A DNA stretch of 18,187 nt from the NCBI GenBank assembly GCA_043785105.1, contig JAYVXO010000098.1, positions 1 to 18,187 on the forward strand. Reading direction: 5' to 3'. Source of the DNA: Fimbriiglobus sp043785105. GTDB lineage: Bacteria > Planctomycetota > Planctomycetia > Gemmatales > Gemmataceae. A program made the translations under genes and the position numbers. Below are positions 6,279 through 14,272 of this stretch, piece by piece. The stretch's first letter is position 1; every line of letters begins with the position of its first letter. Under the pieces are notes generated by a model. That model was given only the letters and a program-made list of their open reading frames with translations, searched no databases and was not told where the DNA came from.

Positions 6279-9200
6279 ATGTGTCGTTTTGCAAGCGTGA
6301 TTGCCATTCTTAGCTTCGTCGTATCCACATCGTTGGCCCAGGACGCGCCGACGGATGAAACCGTGAAAGCGGCTGTGGACAAGTTCCGTGCGGAGCGGGC
6401 GAACGCGGCGAAGGCGTTTCCGGCGGCGGAGTTGGCGAACGCGGATGAACAGGGCCTGCGTGCCGAACGAGCTTTGAAGGATGGGCAATTGGTCGTTGCG
6501 GCCCGGTTGATTCGGGACGCGCGCTGGGCGGTGCCGCTTCAGCCCGCCAACTTGCCGCCGCATGTGGCGCGGGTGATGGGCGTGAGTCGGTTGCGGCATG
6601 GCGATCGTGTCACCGGGTTGTCATTTTCACCGGACGGTACGAAGTTGGCGTCCTCGTCGCGGGACGGCACGGTGCGGATTTGGGACTTGGGCAACGGTCG
6701 GGAACTGGTCACGTATCGTGGGCACCAAGCCAAAACCGAGTCGGCGAATGAGCGGACCAACGTGTTGAAAGTACCGAACGTGGTCTTCAGCCCAGATGGC
6801 TCCGTCGTGGTCGCTAGTGGTGAGCGAGACATTCACGTCATTGACGCGCGGACCGGGGACCGCAAGCAGATATTGAAGGGCCACACGGGTGCGGCACGCG
6901 GGCTTGCCTTTGCCACGAATGCTGCGAACACCAACACGCTCATTTCCGGTGGCGACGACCGGCACGCCGTCATCTGGGACATCAAAACCGGGAAGTCCGT
7001 TGCGGCATTTCCGAATCAATCCACCCGCATCGAGGCCGTTGCCGTGGGCGAAAAGGGCAAACTGTTCGCCACCATCAACGCGGCGGGTGAGCTTTACGTT
7101 TACCCGCTCACCGGCATCGTGAAACCTCAACTTCTGGGCACTGGCGTGACCGATGCCGGTGAAGGGGGTTTCGGTGTGGCGTTCGTGGGGGATACCAACG
7201 GCATCCTGACGGGGGGCGGGGACAACCAGGTGAAGTTGACGATGGGTCCGGATGCCGCCAGCACGACCCCGACGAACGCCGTTCCGGTGCGGACCTTCAC
7301 CGGGCACACCGGCAAGGTCACCTGTTTAGCGTCGTCAAAGGACGGGAAGTGGTTCGTGTCCGGCAGTGCGGACCGCACGGTTCGGGTTTGGGACGTGAGT
7401 TCGGGAAAAACCCTATGGACGTTCCAGGGCCACGCTGGGGCCACGGTCGAAGGCCGCGAAGTCGGTGTCACCGCCGTGGCCATCAGCCCGGATGGCAAGT
7501 GGGTTGCGTCCGGTGGCGTCGAGGGCGGGATTCGGCTTTGGCCGCTGACGAAGGAAGACGAGCACCGCAGTTTTGCGGAGGCGACCGATTCCGTCTGGGC
7601 CGTCGCCACCAGTCCGGACGGCAAGCGATTTGCCAGCGCCGGCGCCGACCGCGTCGTGCGAATTTACAACACCTCCACGTACAAACTCGAAACCGCGTTG
7701 ACGGGCCACAAAGCCGCGATCCCCGCCCTGGTGTTCGTGGGCAACAACCACGTCGCCACAGCGTCCGGGGACAAGTTGGTCAAGTTGTGGGACGTTGCCA
7801 ACGGCACGTCGAAAGATCTCGTCGGGCACGCCAGTGCGGTGCTGGCGATCACGGCGGATGCGAGCGGCAAGTTCGTCGTATCTGGCTCCGTGGATAAGTC
7901 CGTGAAGGCATGGGATGAAACGGGGAAACCGCTCTGGACGTGGGCCGGGAAGTCGGCGGTGTGCGCGCTCGCCGTTCGCCAAGACGGGCAGCGGATCGCC
8001 GTCGGGACGGCCGACGGCACGGTGACCATTTTGACTACCAACGGCGTCGAGCCGAAGATCACCGGCAGCGTTCCGGCTCACGGCGGTGGCGTGGCGTGCG
8101 TGGCCTTTCATCCCGATGGTTCGCGGGTCATCTCGTGCGGCGGCGACGGCGTGACCCGAATTTGGGCGGTGACGGAAGCCGGTCCGGTCACGCTGGTCGG
8201 CAAGCTCGAACCGACGATGCGAAGTGGCGGCCCCAACACGATCGCGCCGCTCTCGTCCGTGACCTACTCGCACAACGGCAAGCTGATCGCGTCCGCCGGC
8301 GCCGACGGCGTCACGCACGTTTGGGACGCGCAATCGTTAGCTGAAATTCGCGGCTTTCGTGCCCACACAAACTGGGTCACCGCCGTGACTTTCACACCCG
8401 ACGACAACGCGATTCTGTCCGCCAGTGTGGATAAAACCGTTCGCAGTTTTGAACTGACCCGGCAGAATTCGTCAACCGCCGTCACGCACACCGGCCCGAT
8501 TCAGTGCGTCGCGGTCAGTCGGGATGGTCAATTCGTGGCGACGGGGTCGAACGATAAATCCGTGAAGATTTGGACCCTGACCACTGGGCAACTCCTCACG
8601 ACGTTGGCCGGTTCTACCGACCGAGTCAACGCAGTGAGCTTCGGCGCCAAGAACGAACTCGTCAGCGCCGGTGACGATCAGAAGTTGCGGTGGTGGTCGA
8701 TCGAAACGGGCCGGGAACTTCGCAGCGTGAAGACCGGCGGCACGATCTTCAACATCGCGCAAAAGGACGGGAACTGGGCGGTGGTGTGGAACCGCGACCG
8801 GGAAAAATTCACGAGCTTTGAACAGTTCACCAACGACGGAAAAGCCCTGACAGCGGTCAACGACTCGGGCCGTGAAATCAGTTGTGCGATCCTCTCGGCA
8901 GACGCGACGCTTGGGATCACCGGCGGTGACGACGGCGTGGCACGAATCTGGAATTTGCAGACCAAGGACCGTATCGGCGGAGATTGGCCCATCTCGACGC
9001 ACAAGCTCGTGGACTTGGCCGTCACGACCGATAACAAGATGTTGATAACCATTGACAGCCGCGGCGACGTGAAAGTCGCGGACATCGCCAAACGCGCCGC
9101 CGGGGAAACGATCCACGCGGTGAAGGGAACCGTTGCGGGCCTCGTGGCCTCCCCGACGAACGACAAGTTCGCCACCCTCGCCGTTGAGGGCGACGTGAAA

Positions 9201-9338
9201 GCCTGGAGCCTGACCGGCCAAGAACTCCGCACCTGGAAGTTGAACACCAGCCCCGCAACGGCGGTGTTCACGCCGGACGGCAAAAAGTTAATCGTCGGCA
9301 ACAAAGACGGCAGCGTATTTGTACTCGATCTGCCATGA
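6279..9338 (+). CDS. Large secreted WD40-repeat protein (about 21 blades)
   Basis: A 1019-residue protein starting with a clear signal peptide (hydrophobic residues 5-18, likely cleavage after SLA-Q at 20). Residues 22-100 form a helical, alanine- and charge-rich region with no recognised domain. From about 105 to the end, WD40-type units follow one another. Blade-closing strands are readable at about 132 (VRIWDL), 185, 230, 272, 318, 368 (VRVWDV), 418, 460, 501 (VKLWDV), 542, 582, 626, 679, 721, 762, 803, 842, 888, 931, 973 and 1013. That is about 21, consistent with three seven-bladed propellers, and the protein ends on the last strand. Repeats typically carry SPDG and GH..V. Proteins of this sort are numerous in planctomycetes and are thought to be scaffolds; no catalytic domain is seen. 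GAGG at 6268-6271 supports the start and TATACT at 6232 is a candidate -10 without a good -35. Confidence 0.9.
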   Translation: MCRFASVIAILSFVVSTSLAQDAPTDETVKAAVDKFRAERANAAKAFPAAELANADEQGLRAERALKDGQLVVAARLIRDARWAVPLQPANLPPHVARVMGVSRLRHGDRVTGLSFSPDGTKLASSSRDGTVRIWDLGNGRELVTYRGHQAKTESANERTNVLKVPNVVFSPDGSVVVASGERDIHVIDARTGDRKQILKGHTGAARGLAFATNAANTNTLISGGDDRHAVIWDIKTGKSVAAFPNQSTRIEAVAVGEKGKLFATINAAGELYVYPLTGIVKPQLLGTGVTDAGEGGFGVAFVGDTNGILTGGGDNQVKLTMGPDAASTTPTNAVPVRTFTGHTGKVTCLASSKDGKWFVSGSADRTVRVWDVSSGKTLWTFQGHAGATVEGREVGVTAVAISPDGKWVASGGVEGGIRLWPLTKEDEHRSFAEATDSVWAVATSPDGKRFASAGADRVVRIYNTSTYKLETALTGHKAAIPALVFVGNNHVATASGDKLVKLWDVANGTSKDLVGHASAVLAITADASGKFVVSGSVDKSVKAWDETGKPLWTWAGKSAVCALAVRQDGQRIAVGTADGTVTILTTNGVEPKITGSVPAHGGGVACVAFHPDGSRVISCGGDGVTRIWAVTEAGPVTLVGKLEPTMRSGGPNTIAPLSSVTYSHNGKLIASAGADGVTHVWDAQSLAEIRGFRAHTNWVTAVTFTPDDNAILSASVDKTVRSFELTRQNSSTAVTHTGPIQCVAVSRDGQFVATGSNDKSVKIWTLTTGQLLTTLAGSTDRVNAVSFGAKNELVSAGDDQKLRWWSIETGRELRSVKTGGTIFNIAQKDGNWAVVWNRDREKFTSFEQFTNDGKALTAVNDSGREISCAILSADATLGITGGDDGVARIWNLQTKDRIGGDWPISTHKLVDLAVTTDNKMLITIDSRGDVKVADIAKRAAGETIHAVKGTVAGLVASPTNDKFATLAVEGDVKAWSLTGQELRTWKLNTSPATAVFTPDGKKLIVGNKDGSVFVLDLP

Positions 9339-9425
9339 TTCCCGGAGAATACCGTTCACCACGAATCAGACGAATAGCACGAAAGAAATCTGGACCGCTA
9401 AGTAGGGATTTCTCTTGGTTTTCGT

Positions 9426-9594
9426 CCCTGAAAGGGCCGTTCTGTCAGCCCAGGGCATGGCCCTGGGCTGACAGAACGGACGGCTCATTCGGTTGAATGC
9501 CACCAGGCATTAACCGTCCTGACAGGGCCGAAAACCCAATCTCGACCCGGTCCCCAGGGCATGGCCCTGGGCTGACAGAACGGCCCTTTCAGGG
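9426..9594. repeat. Nested palindromic repeat in the WD40-exosortase gap
   Basis: A perfect palindrome at 9437-9479 has 20-bp arms (CCGTTCTGTCAGCCCAGGGC and its complement) around ATG. The right part of it, CCCAGGGC-ATG-GCCC..GAACGG, recurs directly at 9553-9583. In addition CCCTGAAAGGG at 9426-9436 is the complement of CCCTTTCAGGG at 9584-9594, so the element as a whole is bounded by inverted ends. It is non-coding. It could act as a transcript-end structure for the WD40 gene, but there is no T-tract. Confidence 0.85.
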
Positions 9595-9752
9595 CCGAAT
9601 ACCCGTAGTAGTGTTGAGCAGAGAAATTTGCCGGACCCGTCCCTTTTGAAGTACGGTTTTGCTACTGACTGCTTGATGGATGTAAACTATTTCAGTGACT
9701 TCCGTGGTGACGAATCCGGGTGAACTCCCGTACTGTTTAAGAACACTCCTCT
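9595..9752. other. Intergenic leader before the exosortase gene
   Basis: This stretch has no open frame of interest and no clear Shine-Dalgarno before ATG 9753. TTGCTA followed 18 nt later by TAAACT (about 9659-9688) is a poor promoter match. The promoter of the exosortase gene presumably lies here, but I cannot place it with confidence. Confidence 0.3.
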
Positions 9753-11345
9753 ATGAAGCACCCACTCGTTCCCCATGCACTTGCCGACCGTTTCGCGTGG
9801 GGTGGCCTTGCTGCGGGTGCTGCCGTGTTGGTGTACTTGCTCGCGGAGTATTGGGGCGCGAATCCGGGCTACGCCGATCGGTTCTTGATTCTGATCGGGG
9901 CGGGGTACGCAGCGCACTTGTTGGCGCCGTACTGGAACACGTTGCCACTACGCCCCCGTCCCGTGGTGGGCATTCCCGTGATGTTCGTCGGCTTCGGGGC
10001 GTTTGCGGTCGGGTGTTTTTTGTCGATGCAAATCGGGCCGCGACCGCTCTTGCTCTGGTGGCTGGCGGTCGCGCTCATCACCACGGCGATCGGGTTTATC
10101 CTGGCCCGTCTCGGGGTATCGCGGTTGCGGGCGGCACTGTTCCCGTTGCTGTTCCCGCTGTTCGCCTTGCCGATTCCCTTGCGTGTGCTGAACCCCTTGC
10201 AAGATCACCTTCAAGAAATCACCACGAGCTTATCGTTTACGAGCCTTTCAACGCTGGGCATGACGGTCCACCGGGAGGAGTTCGTGCTGGAGTTGCCCGG
10301 CGGTAAACTCCGGGTCGAGGAAGCGTGTAGCGGCGTCCGGTCGGTGACGGCGTTGACCGCCATCGCCGCGTTCGTCGCTTTTTGGCAGGGCTTCGGGCCG
10401 GTTCGCGGGGGCCTGCTGTTCCTGGTCTCGATCCCGGTCGTCGCGGCGGTGAACGTCGTGCGGGTCGTCCTGAGCGGGCTAATCCAAGAGTCGATCGGGT
10501 CGGAGTACATCCGCGACGACTGGCACGAAGGGCTGGGGTTCATCATGATTTTCGTCGGCCTTGCTTTGATCCTGTTGCTGGCGAAGATTCTCGGGCCGCG
10601 CGCGATCCAAGCGGAAGTCGCGGCGTCCGCTCCGTCCCCAATTTTGGACACGCGGTCAGGCGGTTGGCGGCCGGCTGGGTTGCTCGGGTTCGGCATCCTG
10701 TTAACCGGCGCGGGATTTTATCTCGGCCAAACGGTCGAGGACCAAGCCGCTGTCAACGCCCCGCTTGACGACATCTCCCGAACCCTGCCGGGGTGGACGG
10801 GAATCCCCCTGCCGATCCCGCCTGTGGTCACGGAATTGCTGGCCCCGGATGTTGCGATTCAACGCCAGTACACCAACAACGTCGGCCAGGACGTTTACGT
10901 CTGGGCGTTCTACTGGGGTGCCGGGTCGGTGATAAAGGGTTACCACCACCCCGACGTGTGTTGGGGGAACAAAGGCTTTCAAGCGACCTCGCAGTGGATC
11001 GAGCCGATTGCACTGGGAGCTAAGGGAACCGTCCCCGTGACCGCACGCGAATTTCACCAGGGGCGGGAACGACAAATTGTTTTTTACTGGACGCAAGAAG
11101 GGCGCCGCATCTGGACCGACGACGACGAGCGCGCCGCAGAACGGCAGATGCTCGCGTCGTCGTGGCACGGCCACAAGTGGGTCGGCGATTTGCTGGGCGT
11201 CAAAACCGACAAGGTCGGCGCCCGACTTCAAGTTGTCGTGATTGTTCCGGCCGTGGGTACCACGGCCCGCAAAGACGCGACCGCCGTGACCCGGTTGATC
11301 GCCGAGGAACTGTACCGAACCTGCCCCTGGGCCGCTCCGGAATAG
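9753..11345 (+). CDS. Exosortase fused to EpsI domain
   Basis: A 530-residue integral membrane protein. The N-terminal about 285 residues carry multiple hydrophobic helices and the exosortase catalytic set: cysteine 192 in EEACSGVRS (189-197), arginine 237 in VNVVRVVLSG (233-242) and histidine 258 in DDWHEGLGF (255-263). Exosortases are transpeptidase-like membrane enzymes that recognise C-terminal sorting tails such as PEP-CTERM. After another membrane segment (about 307-325), residues 335-530 match the EpsI (DUF3485) domain, with HHPDVCW (398-404) the characteristic motif; EpsI is linked to exopolysaccharide loci. Fusion of the two is known in several exosortase subtypes, including planctomycete ones, but the exact subtype cannot be fixed by eye. 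It fits the polysaccharide genes downstream. No substrate with a sorting tail is visible in the window. Confidence 0.93.
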   Translation: MKHPLVPHALADRFAWGGLAAGAAVLVYLLAEYWGANPGYADRFLILIGAGYAAHLLAPYWNTLPLRPRPVVGIPVMFVGFGAFAVGCFLSMQIGPRPLLLWWLAVALITTAIGFILARLGVSRLRAALFPLLFPLFALPIPLRVLNPLQDHLQEITTSLSFTSLSTLGMTVHREEFVLELPGGKLRVEEACSGVRSVTALTAIAAFVAFWQGFGPVRGGLLFLVSIPVVAAVNVVRVVLSGLIQESIGSEYIRDDWHEGLGFIMIFVGLALILLLAKILGPRAIQAEVAASAPSPILDTRSGGWRPAGLLGFGILLTGAGFYLGQTVEDQAAVNAPLDDISRTLPGWTGIPLPIPPVVTELLAPDVAIQRQYTNNVGQDVYVWAFYWGAGSVIKGYHHPDVCWGNKGFQATSQWIEPIALGAKGTVPVTAREFHQGRERQIVFYWTQEGRRIWTDDDERAAERQMLASSWHGHKWVGDLLGVKTDKVGARLQVVVIVPAVGTTARKDATAVTRLIAEELYRTCPWAAPE

Positions 11346-11350
11346 CCATT

Positions 11351-11383
11351 AGTCTGGGGTGTCGCTGCGCTCAACCCCAGACT
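11351..11383. repeat. Hairpin just after the exosortase gene
   Basis: AGTCTGGGGT at 11351-11360 pairs with ACCCCAGACT at 11374-11383 around a 13-nt loop, 6 nt after the stop codon. It may act as a 3' end structure, but the following bases GTAGCATTTTCG have only a short T-run (TTTT at 11390). It also contains the left terminal inverted repeat of the island below. Confidence 0.6.
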
Positions 11384-11415
11384 GTAGCATTTTCGATCTC
11401 ATTCTGGCGGTTTTT

Positions 11416-11543
11416 GTTAGCCCGACGCGCCAGCGAGGGGTCTGGTCGGGCCGGCCCCGCCAGGGTCCGTCATGCAGAACAAACTTGGTACGGCGTGGAG
11501 TTCGTTTCGGCAGACCCCTCGCTGGCGCGTTTTGAAGTTGCGC
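11416..11543 (-). repeat. LARRASEG-type palindromic repeat, copy 2
   Basis: The perfect 16-bp ends are at 11425-11440 and 11515-11530. The unit matches 207-332 in reverse orientation, including the outer flanks GTTAGCCCG and TTTTGAAGTTGC. The conserved flanks show that the repeat unit is larger than the 16-bp-bounded core. Confidence 0.85.
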
Positions 11544-11551
11544 TCTCGGGC

Positions 11552-11651
11552 TACCCCGAAGGGGTTTCATGTAATAGCCCAGGGTCGCGGCGCTGCGTCG
11601 CGCACCCTGGGTTCTCGACATGACGCCTGCCGTACCCCGAAGGGGTTCCAT
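11552..11651 (-). repeat. Dispersed palindromic repeat, copy B
   Basis: Contains CCCCGAAGGGG at both ends (about 11554 and 11635) and an imperfect CCCAGGG...CCCTGGG stem at 11578-11611. It is the reverse-orientation relative of copy A, also sharing the linkers TTTCATGTAATAG and TTCTCGAC with it. Confidence 0.8.
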
Positions 11652-11671
11652 CGTTCCTCGTGGCGCAAATG

Positions 11672-11767
11672 TAACCCCTTCGGGGTAAGATCCCTTTCCG
11701 GGCCGACCCAGGGTGCGCGGCGCAGCGCCGCGACCCTGGGCTATTTGATTGAACCCCTTCAGGGTAG
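11672..11767 (+). repeat. Dispersed palindromic repeat, copy C
   Basis: Same orientation as copy A: CCCCTTCGGGG at about 11675, imperfect CCCAGGG...CCCTGGG stem at 11707-11740, linker CTATT and a diverged CCCCTTCAGGG at about 11754. With copy B it forms the arms of a large inverted repeat. Confidence 0.8.
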
Positions 11768-11838
11768 TCCGAAAGCGCAACTTCAAAACGCGCAGCGACA
11801 CTCCAGGTATTGGGGTTGAGCGCAGCGACACCTCAGGA

Positions 11839-12032
11839 GTTCTTGCATAATTTCGTCAGGGCTAGGGCAGAGTAGTATGACGCCGTCGAGAAGCTTCATG
11901 TGATTTTCGGGCATTTTGTAGTTGTAAGCTGGTCAGTCGATGCTAAAACATATTCATCTCCCACGCAAACACAGTACGCCCTTCGCCCAGATGTTGTAAC
12001 GGCTTATAAAGACGTACTCACTGTACCCTGCC
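11839..12032. other. Leader of the antiterminator gene
   Basis: This is an A/T-richer 194-nt stretch with no frame worth calling. TTGTAA followed 16 nt later by TAAAAC (about 11925-11952) is a weak sigma-70-like match. No Shine-Dalgarno is apparent before ATG 12033. The promoter of the polysaccharide operon is likely either here or upstream of the repeat island. Confidence 0.3.
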
Positions 12033-12584
12033 ATGATATTGTCTGCCGAGACGGACCTGTTTCCTGACAGTCTCTTTGTGCAAACGCGGTCCGATGACGG
12101 GCGAGCGTGGTGGCTGGCCCACACGAAACCGCGTCAGGAAAAAGCGCTCGCACGCGACCTCTTGGAATCGGAATTTCCGTTCTTCCTCCCCTGTTCGCCG
12201 GTCCGGAAACGCATTCGGAATCGGGTGGTCACCAGCTACATTCCGCTATTCAGTGGGTATGCGTTTGTCCGCGTGACGCCCGACGAACGCCCGCGTGTTT
12301 TTGCCGGCAATCGGGTTGCCCGCTTGGTCCCCGTTTTGGACCAGGATCGGCTTTGGGCCGATCTCGACCAGGTTCACAAACTTTTGACGCTAGGAGAACC
12401 AATCGCGCTCGAGGACCGTCTACAACCCGGTACCCCCGTGACAATTCGCTCAGGTCCGCTAATCGGTTTAACCGGAACGATTGTTCGAGCCACGGCCGGG
12501 CACAAGTTTGTTGTGCAAGTGAATTTGATTCAACGTGGTGTTTCTGTGACGGTTGACGCTGTGAGTTTGGGTAAACTCGGATAG
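12033..12584 (+). CDS. Specialised NusG-like transcription antiterminator (RfaH/UpxY/LoaP type)
   Basis: A 183-residue protein with an N-terminal NGN domain (about 25-115) showing WWLAHTKPRQEKALARDL (26-43) and SYIPLFSGYAFVRV (68-81), followed by a C-terminal KOW-like domain (about 130-178; LQPGTPVTIRSGPLIGLTG). The NGN start W..HTKPRQE..A and the P.F.GY.F motif are those of NusG paralogues. These bind RNA polymerase and suppress pausing or termination across long operons, often for surface polysaccharides. A housekeeping NusG would normally sit beside secE and ribosomal protein genes, which are absent. The next gene starts 1 nt after the stop, so it is the first gene of the glycan operon and probably acts on it. 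ATG 12033 lacks a visible ribosome site. Confidence 0.88.
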   Translation: MILSAETDLFPDSLFVQTRSDDGRAWWLAHTKPRQEKALARDLLESEFPFFLPCSPVRKRIRNRVVTSYIPLFSGYAFVRVTPDERPRVFAGNRVARLVPVLDQDRLWADLDQVHKLLTLGEPIALEDRLQPGTPVTIRSGPLIGLTGTIVRATAGHKFVVQVNLIQRGVSVTVDAVSLGKLG

Positions 12585-12585
12585 T

Positions 12586-14118
12586 ATGGTATTGTTTTGT
12601 CGGCAGGGAGAACCTCGCTTGATTCTTGTCGCCACGATTCTTGTGCTGGGCTTCTGTTGCGGTGTCACTGCAACACTGATCGCACGTTCCGTGGCGCGGC
12701 GGATCGGTTTGGTCGATCGACCCGACGGTCGGCGGAAACTTCAGTCCGGGCCGGTGGCCGTTGCGGGCGGGATTGCGGTGTTTTTCGCCGTGGTCTTTGC
12801 GTTGTTGATCGCGGCAAATTTGTTCTCCGCTGTCGAATCGGCCTTCACGATTGTCCCCGAAAAAACCTTAGCCTTATCGGTCGCCGCCTTGATGATTGCG
12901 GCATTGGGACTGGTGGACGATCTCGTCAATTTACGCGCTCGGCACAAGATTGTTGGCCAACTCGGTGCCGTGCTAATCCTTGTTGTTCCCGGTGGTTTTC
13001 TCATCCAGCAAGTGACCGTTTTCGGTCACGTCATGGTTCTCGGTAGCTTTGCCATCCCCGTCACCGTCTTCTGGTTCCTCGGGGCGATTAACGCCATCAA
13101 CCTGTTGGACGGCATGGACGGGCTTCTCGGAACAATCGGCTGCATTATTTTCTCGACGATTGCGTTCATGGCACTGGCCGGCGGACATCAGTTTGAAGGC
13201 TGGGTGGCGTTGGCAATGGTCGGGGCGTTGGGCGGGTTCCTCTGCTTCAACTTGCCGCCGGCCACTGTTTACCTCGGCGATTGTGGCAGCATGTTGATTG
13301 GCCTGATCATTGCCGCGCTGGCGATCTCGGCCTCGTTGAAAGGCCCCGCCGTCGCAATCTTGGCACCCTCCGCGTTGTTGGTCCTGCCGCTTCTGGATAC
13401 GACCGCCGCCATCATCCGCCGCAAACTCACGGGGCGCGGCCTTGCGGTTGCGGACCGGGGCCACCTGCATCACGAAATGCTGCGCCGGTTATTGAACCGC
13501 TGGTGGGTGCTCTGCATCACGACGGCGTTGGGCGTGATTGGTGCCGTCGGCGCACTGGCCGGGGCGGTCAACGATTGGTATGCGATTGTCTCGGCGGCCA
13601 TCGTCGTGTTGATTTTGCTGACCACCGGACTGTTCGGGATCGCGGAAGTGAAGCTCATCAAACAACGCGCCACGGCCTACTTCCATGTCGCCCGAGGCAA
13701 ACGAGACACGGTGGAGCTTTCCGTGCAACTTCAGGGCGACGCGGAGTGGTCCGGGTTGTGGCGCCAATTGGTGACGGCGGCGGACGAACTAAAACTGCAA
13801 TCGCTTCGGTTGGATGTCAACGCACCGGCGTGGCACGAAGCGTTTCACGGCCGCTGGGATCGGTCCGATAGTCGCCGGGATCTCACCGCCCATAGCTCGA
13901 TCTGGAAACTAGAAATCCCCGTCTATGGCTACAATCAGATCATCGGTCGGCTCTTGATCGCGGGAATGGATACCAAAGTTCCGGTGGACGACCAACTCGC
14001 GCACCTGTCGAGAATCCTGCACGCCACCGAAACAATCCTGACGCCCCCGCCCCACTCGACCAACGATCGGGACCAGCGGCCCGCCGGGCCGGTGATCCCA
14101 GTACCCGTCTCCGCCTAA
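12586..14118 (+). CDS. Undecaprenyl-phosphate sugar-1-phosphate transferase (WecA/MraY family) with extra C-terminal domain
   Basis: A 510-residue membrane protein. Residues 10-350 form the glycosyltransferase family 4 (WecA/TagO) core with about ten or eleven hydrophobic helices. It carries the catalytic aspartates LVDDL (109-113), NAINLLDGMDG (169-179), YLGDCGS (229-235) and the C-terminal histidine loop DRGHLHH (290-296), which in WecA-type enzymes contacts the UDP-N-acetylhexosamine. It would load the first sugar phosphate on undecaprenyl phosphate at the inner face of the cytoplasmic membrane. WecA homologues usually end near 350-370 residues; here about 150 more residues (361-485) follow as a soluble, apparently alpha/beta domain, with a proline-rich tail. 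It starts 1 nt after the NusG-like gene; TTG 12619 is a possible alternative start. Confidence 0.9.
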   Translation: MVLFCRQGEPRLILVATILVLGFCCGVTATLIARSVARRIGLVDRPDGRRKLQSGPVAVAGGIAVFFAVVFALLIAANLFSAVESAFTIVPEKTLALSVAALMIAALGLVDDLVNLRARHKIVGQLGAVLILVVPGGFLIQQVTVFGHVMVLGSFAIPVTVFWFLGAINAINLLDGMDGLLGTIGCIIFSTIAFMALAGGHQFEGWVALAMVGALGGFLCFNLPPATVYLGDCGSMLIGLIIAALAISASLKGPAVAILAPSALLVLPLLDTTAAIIRRKLTGRGLAVADRGHLHHEMLRRLLNRWWVLCITTALGVIGAVGALAGAVNDWYAIVSAAIVVLILLTTGLFGIAEVKLIKQRATAYFHVARGKRDTVELSVQLQGDAEWSGLWRQLVTAADELKLQSLRLDVNAPAWHEAFHGRWDRSDSRRDLTAHSSIWKLEIPVYGYNQIIGRLLIAGMDTKVPVDDQLAHLSRILHATETILTPPPHSTNDRDQRPAGPVIPVPVSA

Positions 14119-14257
14119 GTGATTGGGTACAATGTCGATGAACCCGCCCCATCGACACGACCGGACGTAACTGTTTGGATTCCCCGAGTTCCTCGAATAC
14201 GATCAATGGCCCCCTGACTGTTCCCCGGTCACAATGGTGTGCAGCTTGTTCGTTGAC

Positions 14258-14264
14258 AGGGAGG
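14258..14264 (+). promoter_or_regulatory. Shine-Dalgarno site fixing GTG start at 14273
   Basis: AGGGAGG lies 8 nt before GTG 14273, in frame with the kinase. An ATG at 14234 would add 13 residues but has no comparable site. Confidence 0.65.
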
Positions 14265-14272
14265 TGCTTGCC

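Larger units (their letters stand above)
11359..11831. repeat. Composite repeat island bounded by 20-bp inverted repeats
   Basis: Bases 11359-11378 (starting GTGTCGCTGCGC) are the exact complement of 11812-11831, so the 473-bp island has perfect 20-bp inverted ends. Inside are LARRASEG copy 2 (11416-11543), two CCCAGGGT/CCCCTTCGGGG units in opposite orientation (11552-11651, 11672-11767), a truncated LARRASEG start (GCGCAACTTCAAAACGCG at about 11776-11793), and a short direct repeat GCGCAGCGACAC at about 11792 and 11820. The middle (about 11525-11791) is one large imperfect inverted repeat centred near 11660. No gene lies within. Its position in the leader of the antiterminator operon may matter for transcription. 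Confidence 0.8.

Noticed and set aside
7413..8333. Minus-strand 306-codon frame inside the WD40 gene
   Set aside because: Antisense shadow of a repeated, conserved coding sequence; rich in R, G, H with no domain signature.
11349..11831. Frames on both strands in the repeat island (up to 160 codons)
   Set aside because: Translations consist of repeat-derived peptides such as NAPARGLPKRTPRRTKF; the DNA is explained by palindromic elements.
11351..11838. Possible CRISPR array
   Set aside because: Repeats here are few, inverted, of different families and not evenly spaced by unique spacers; no cas genes are present.
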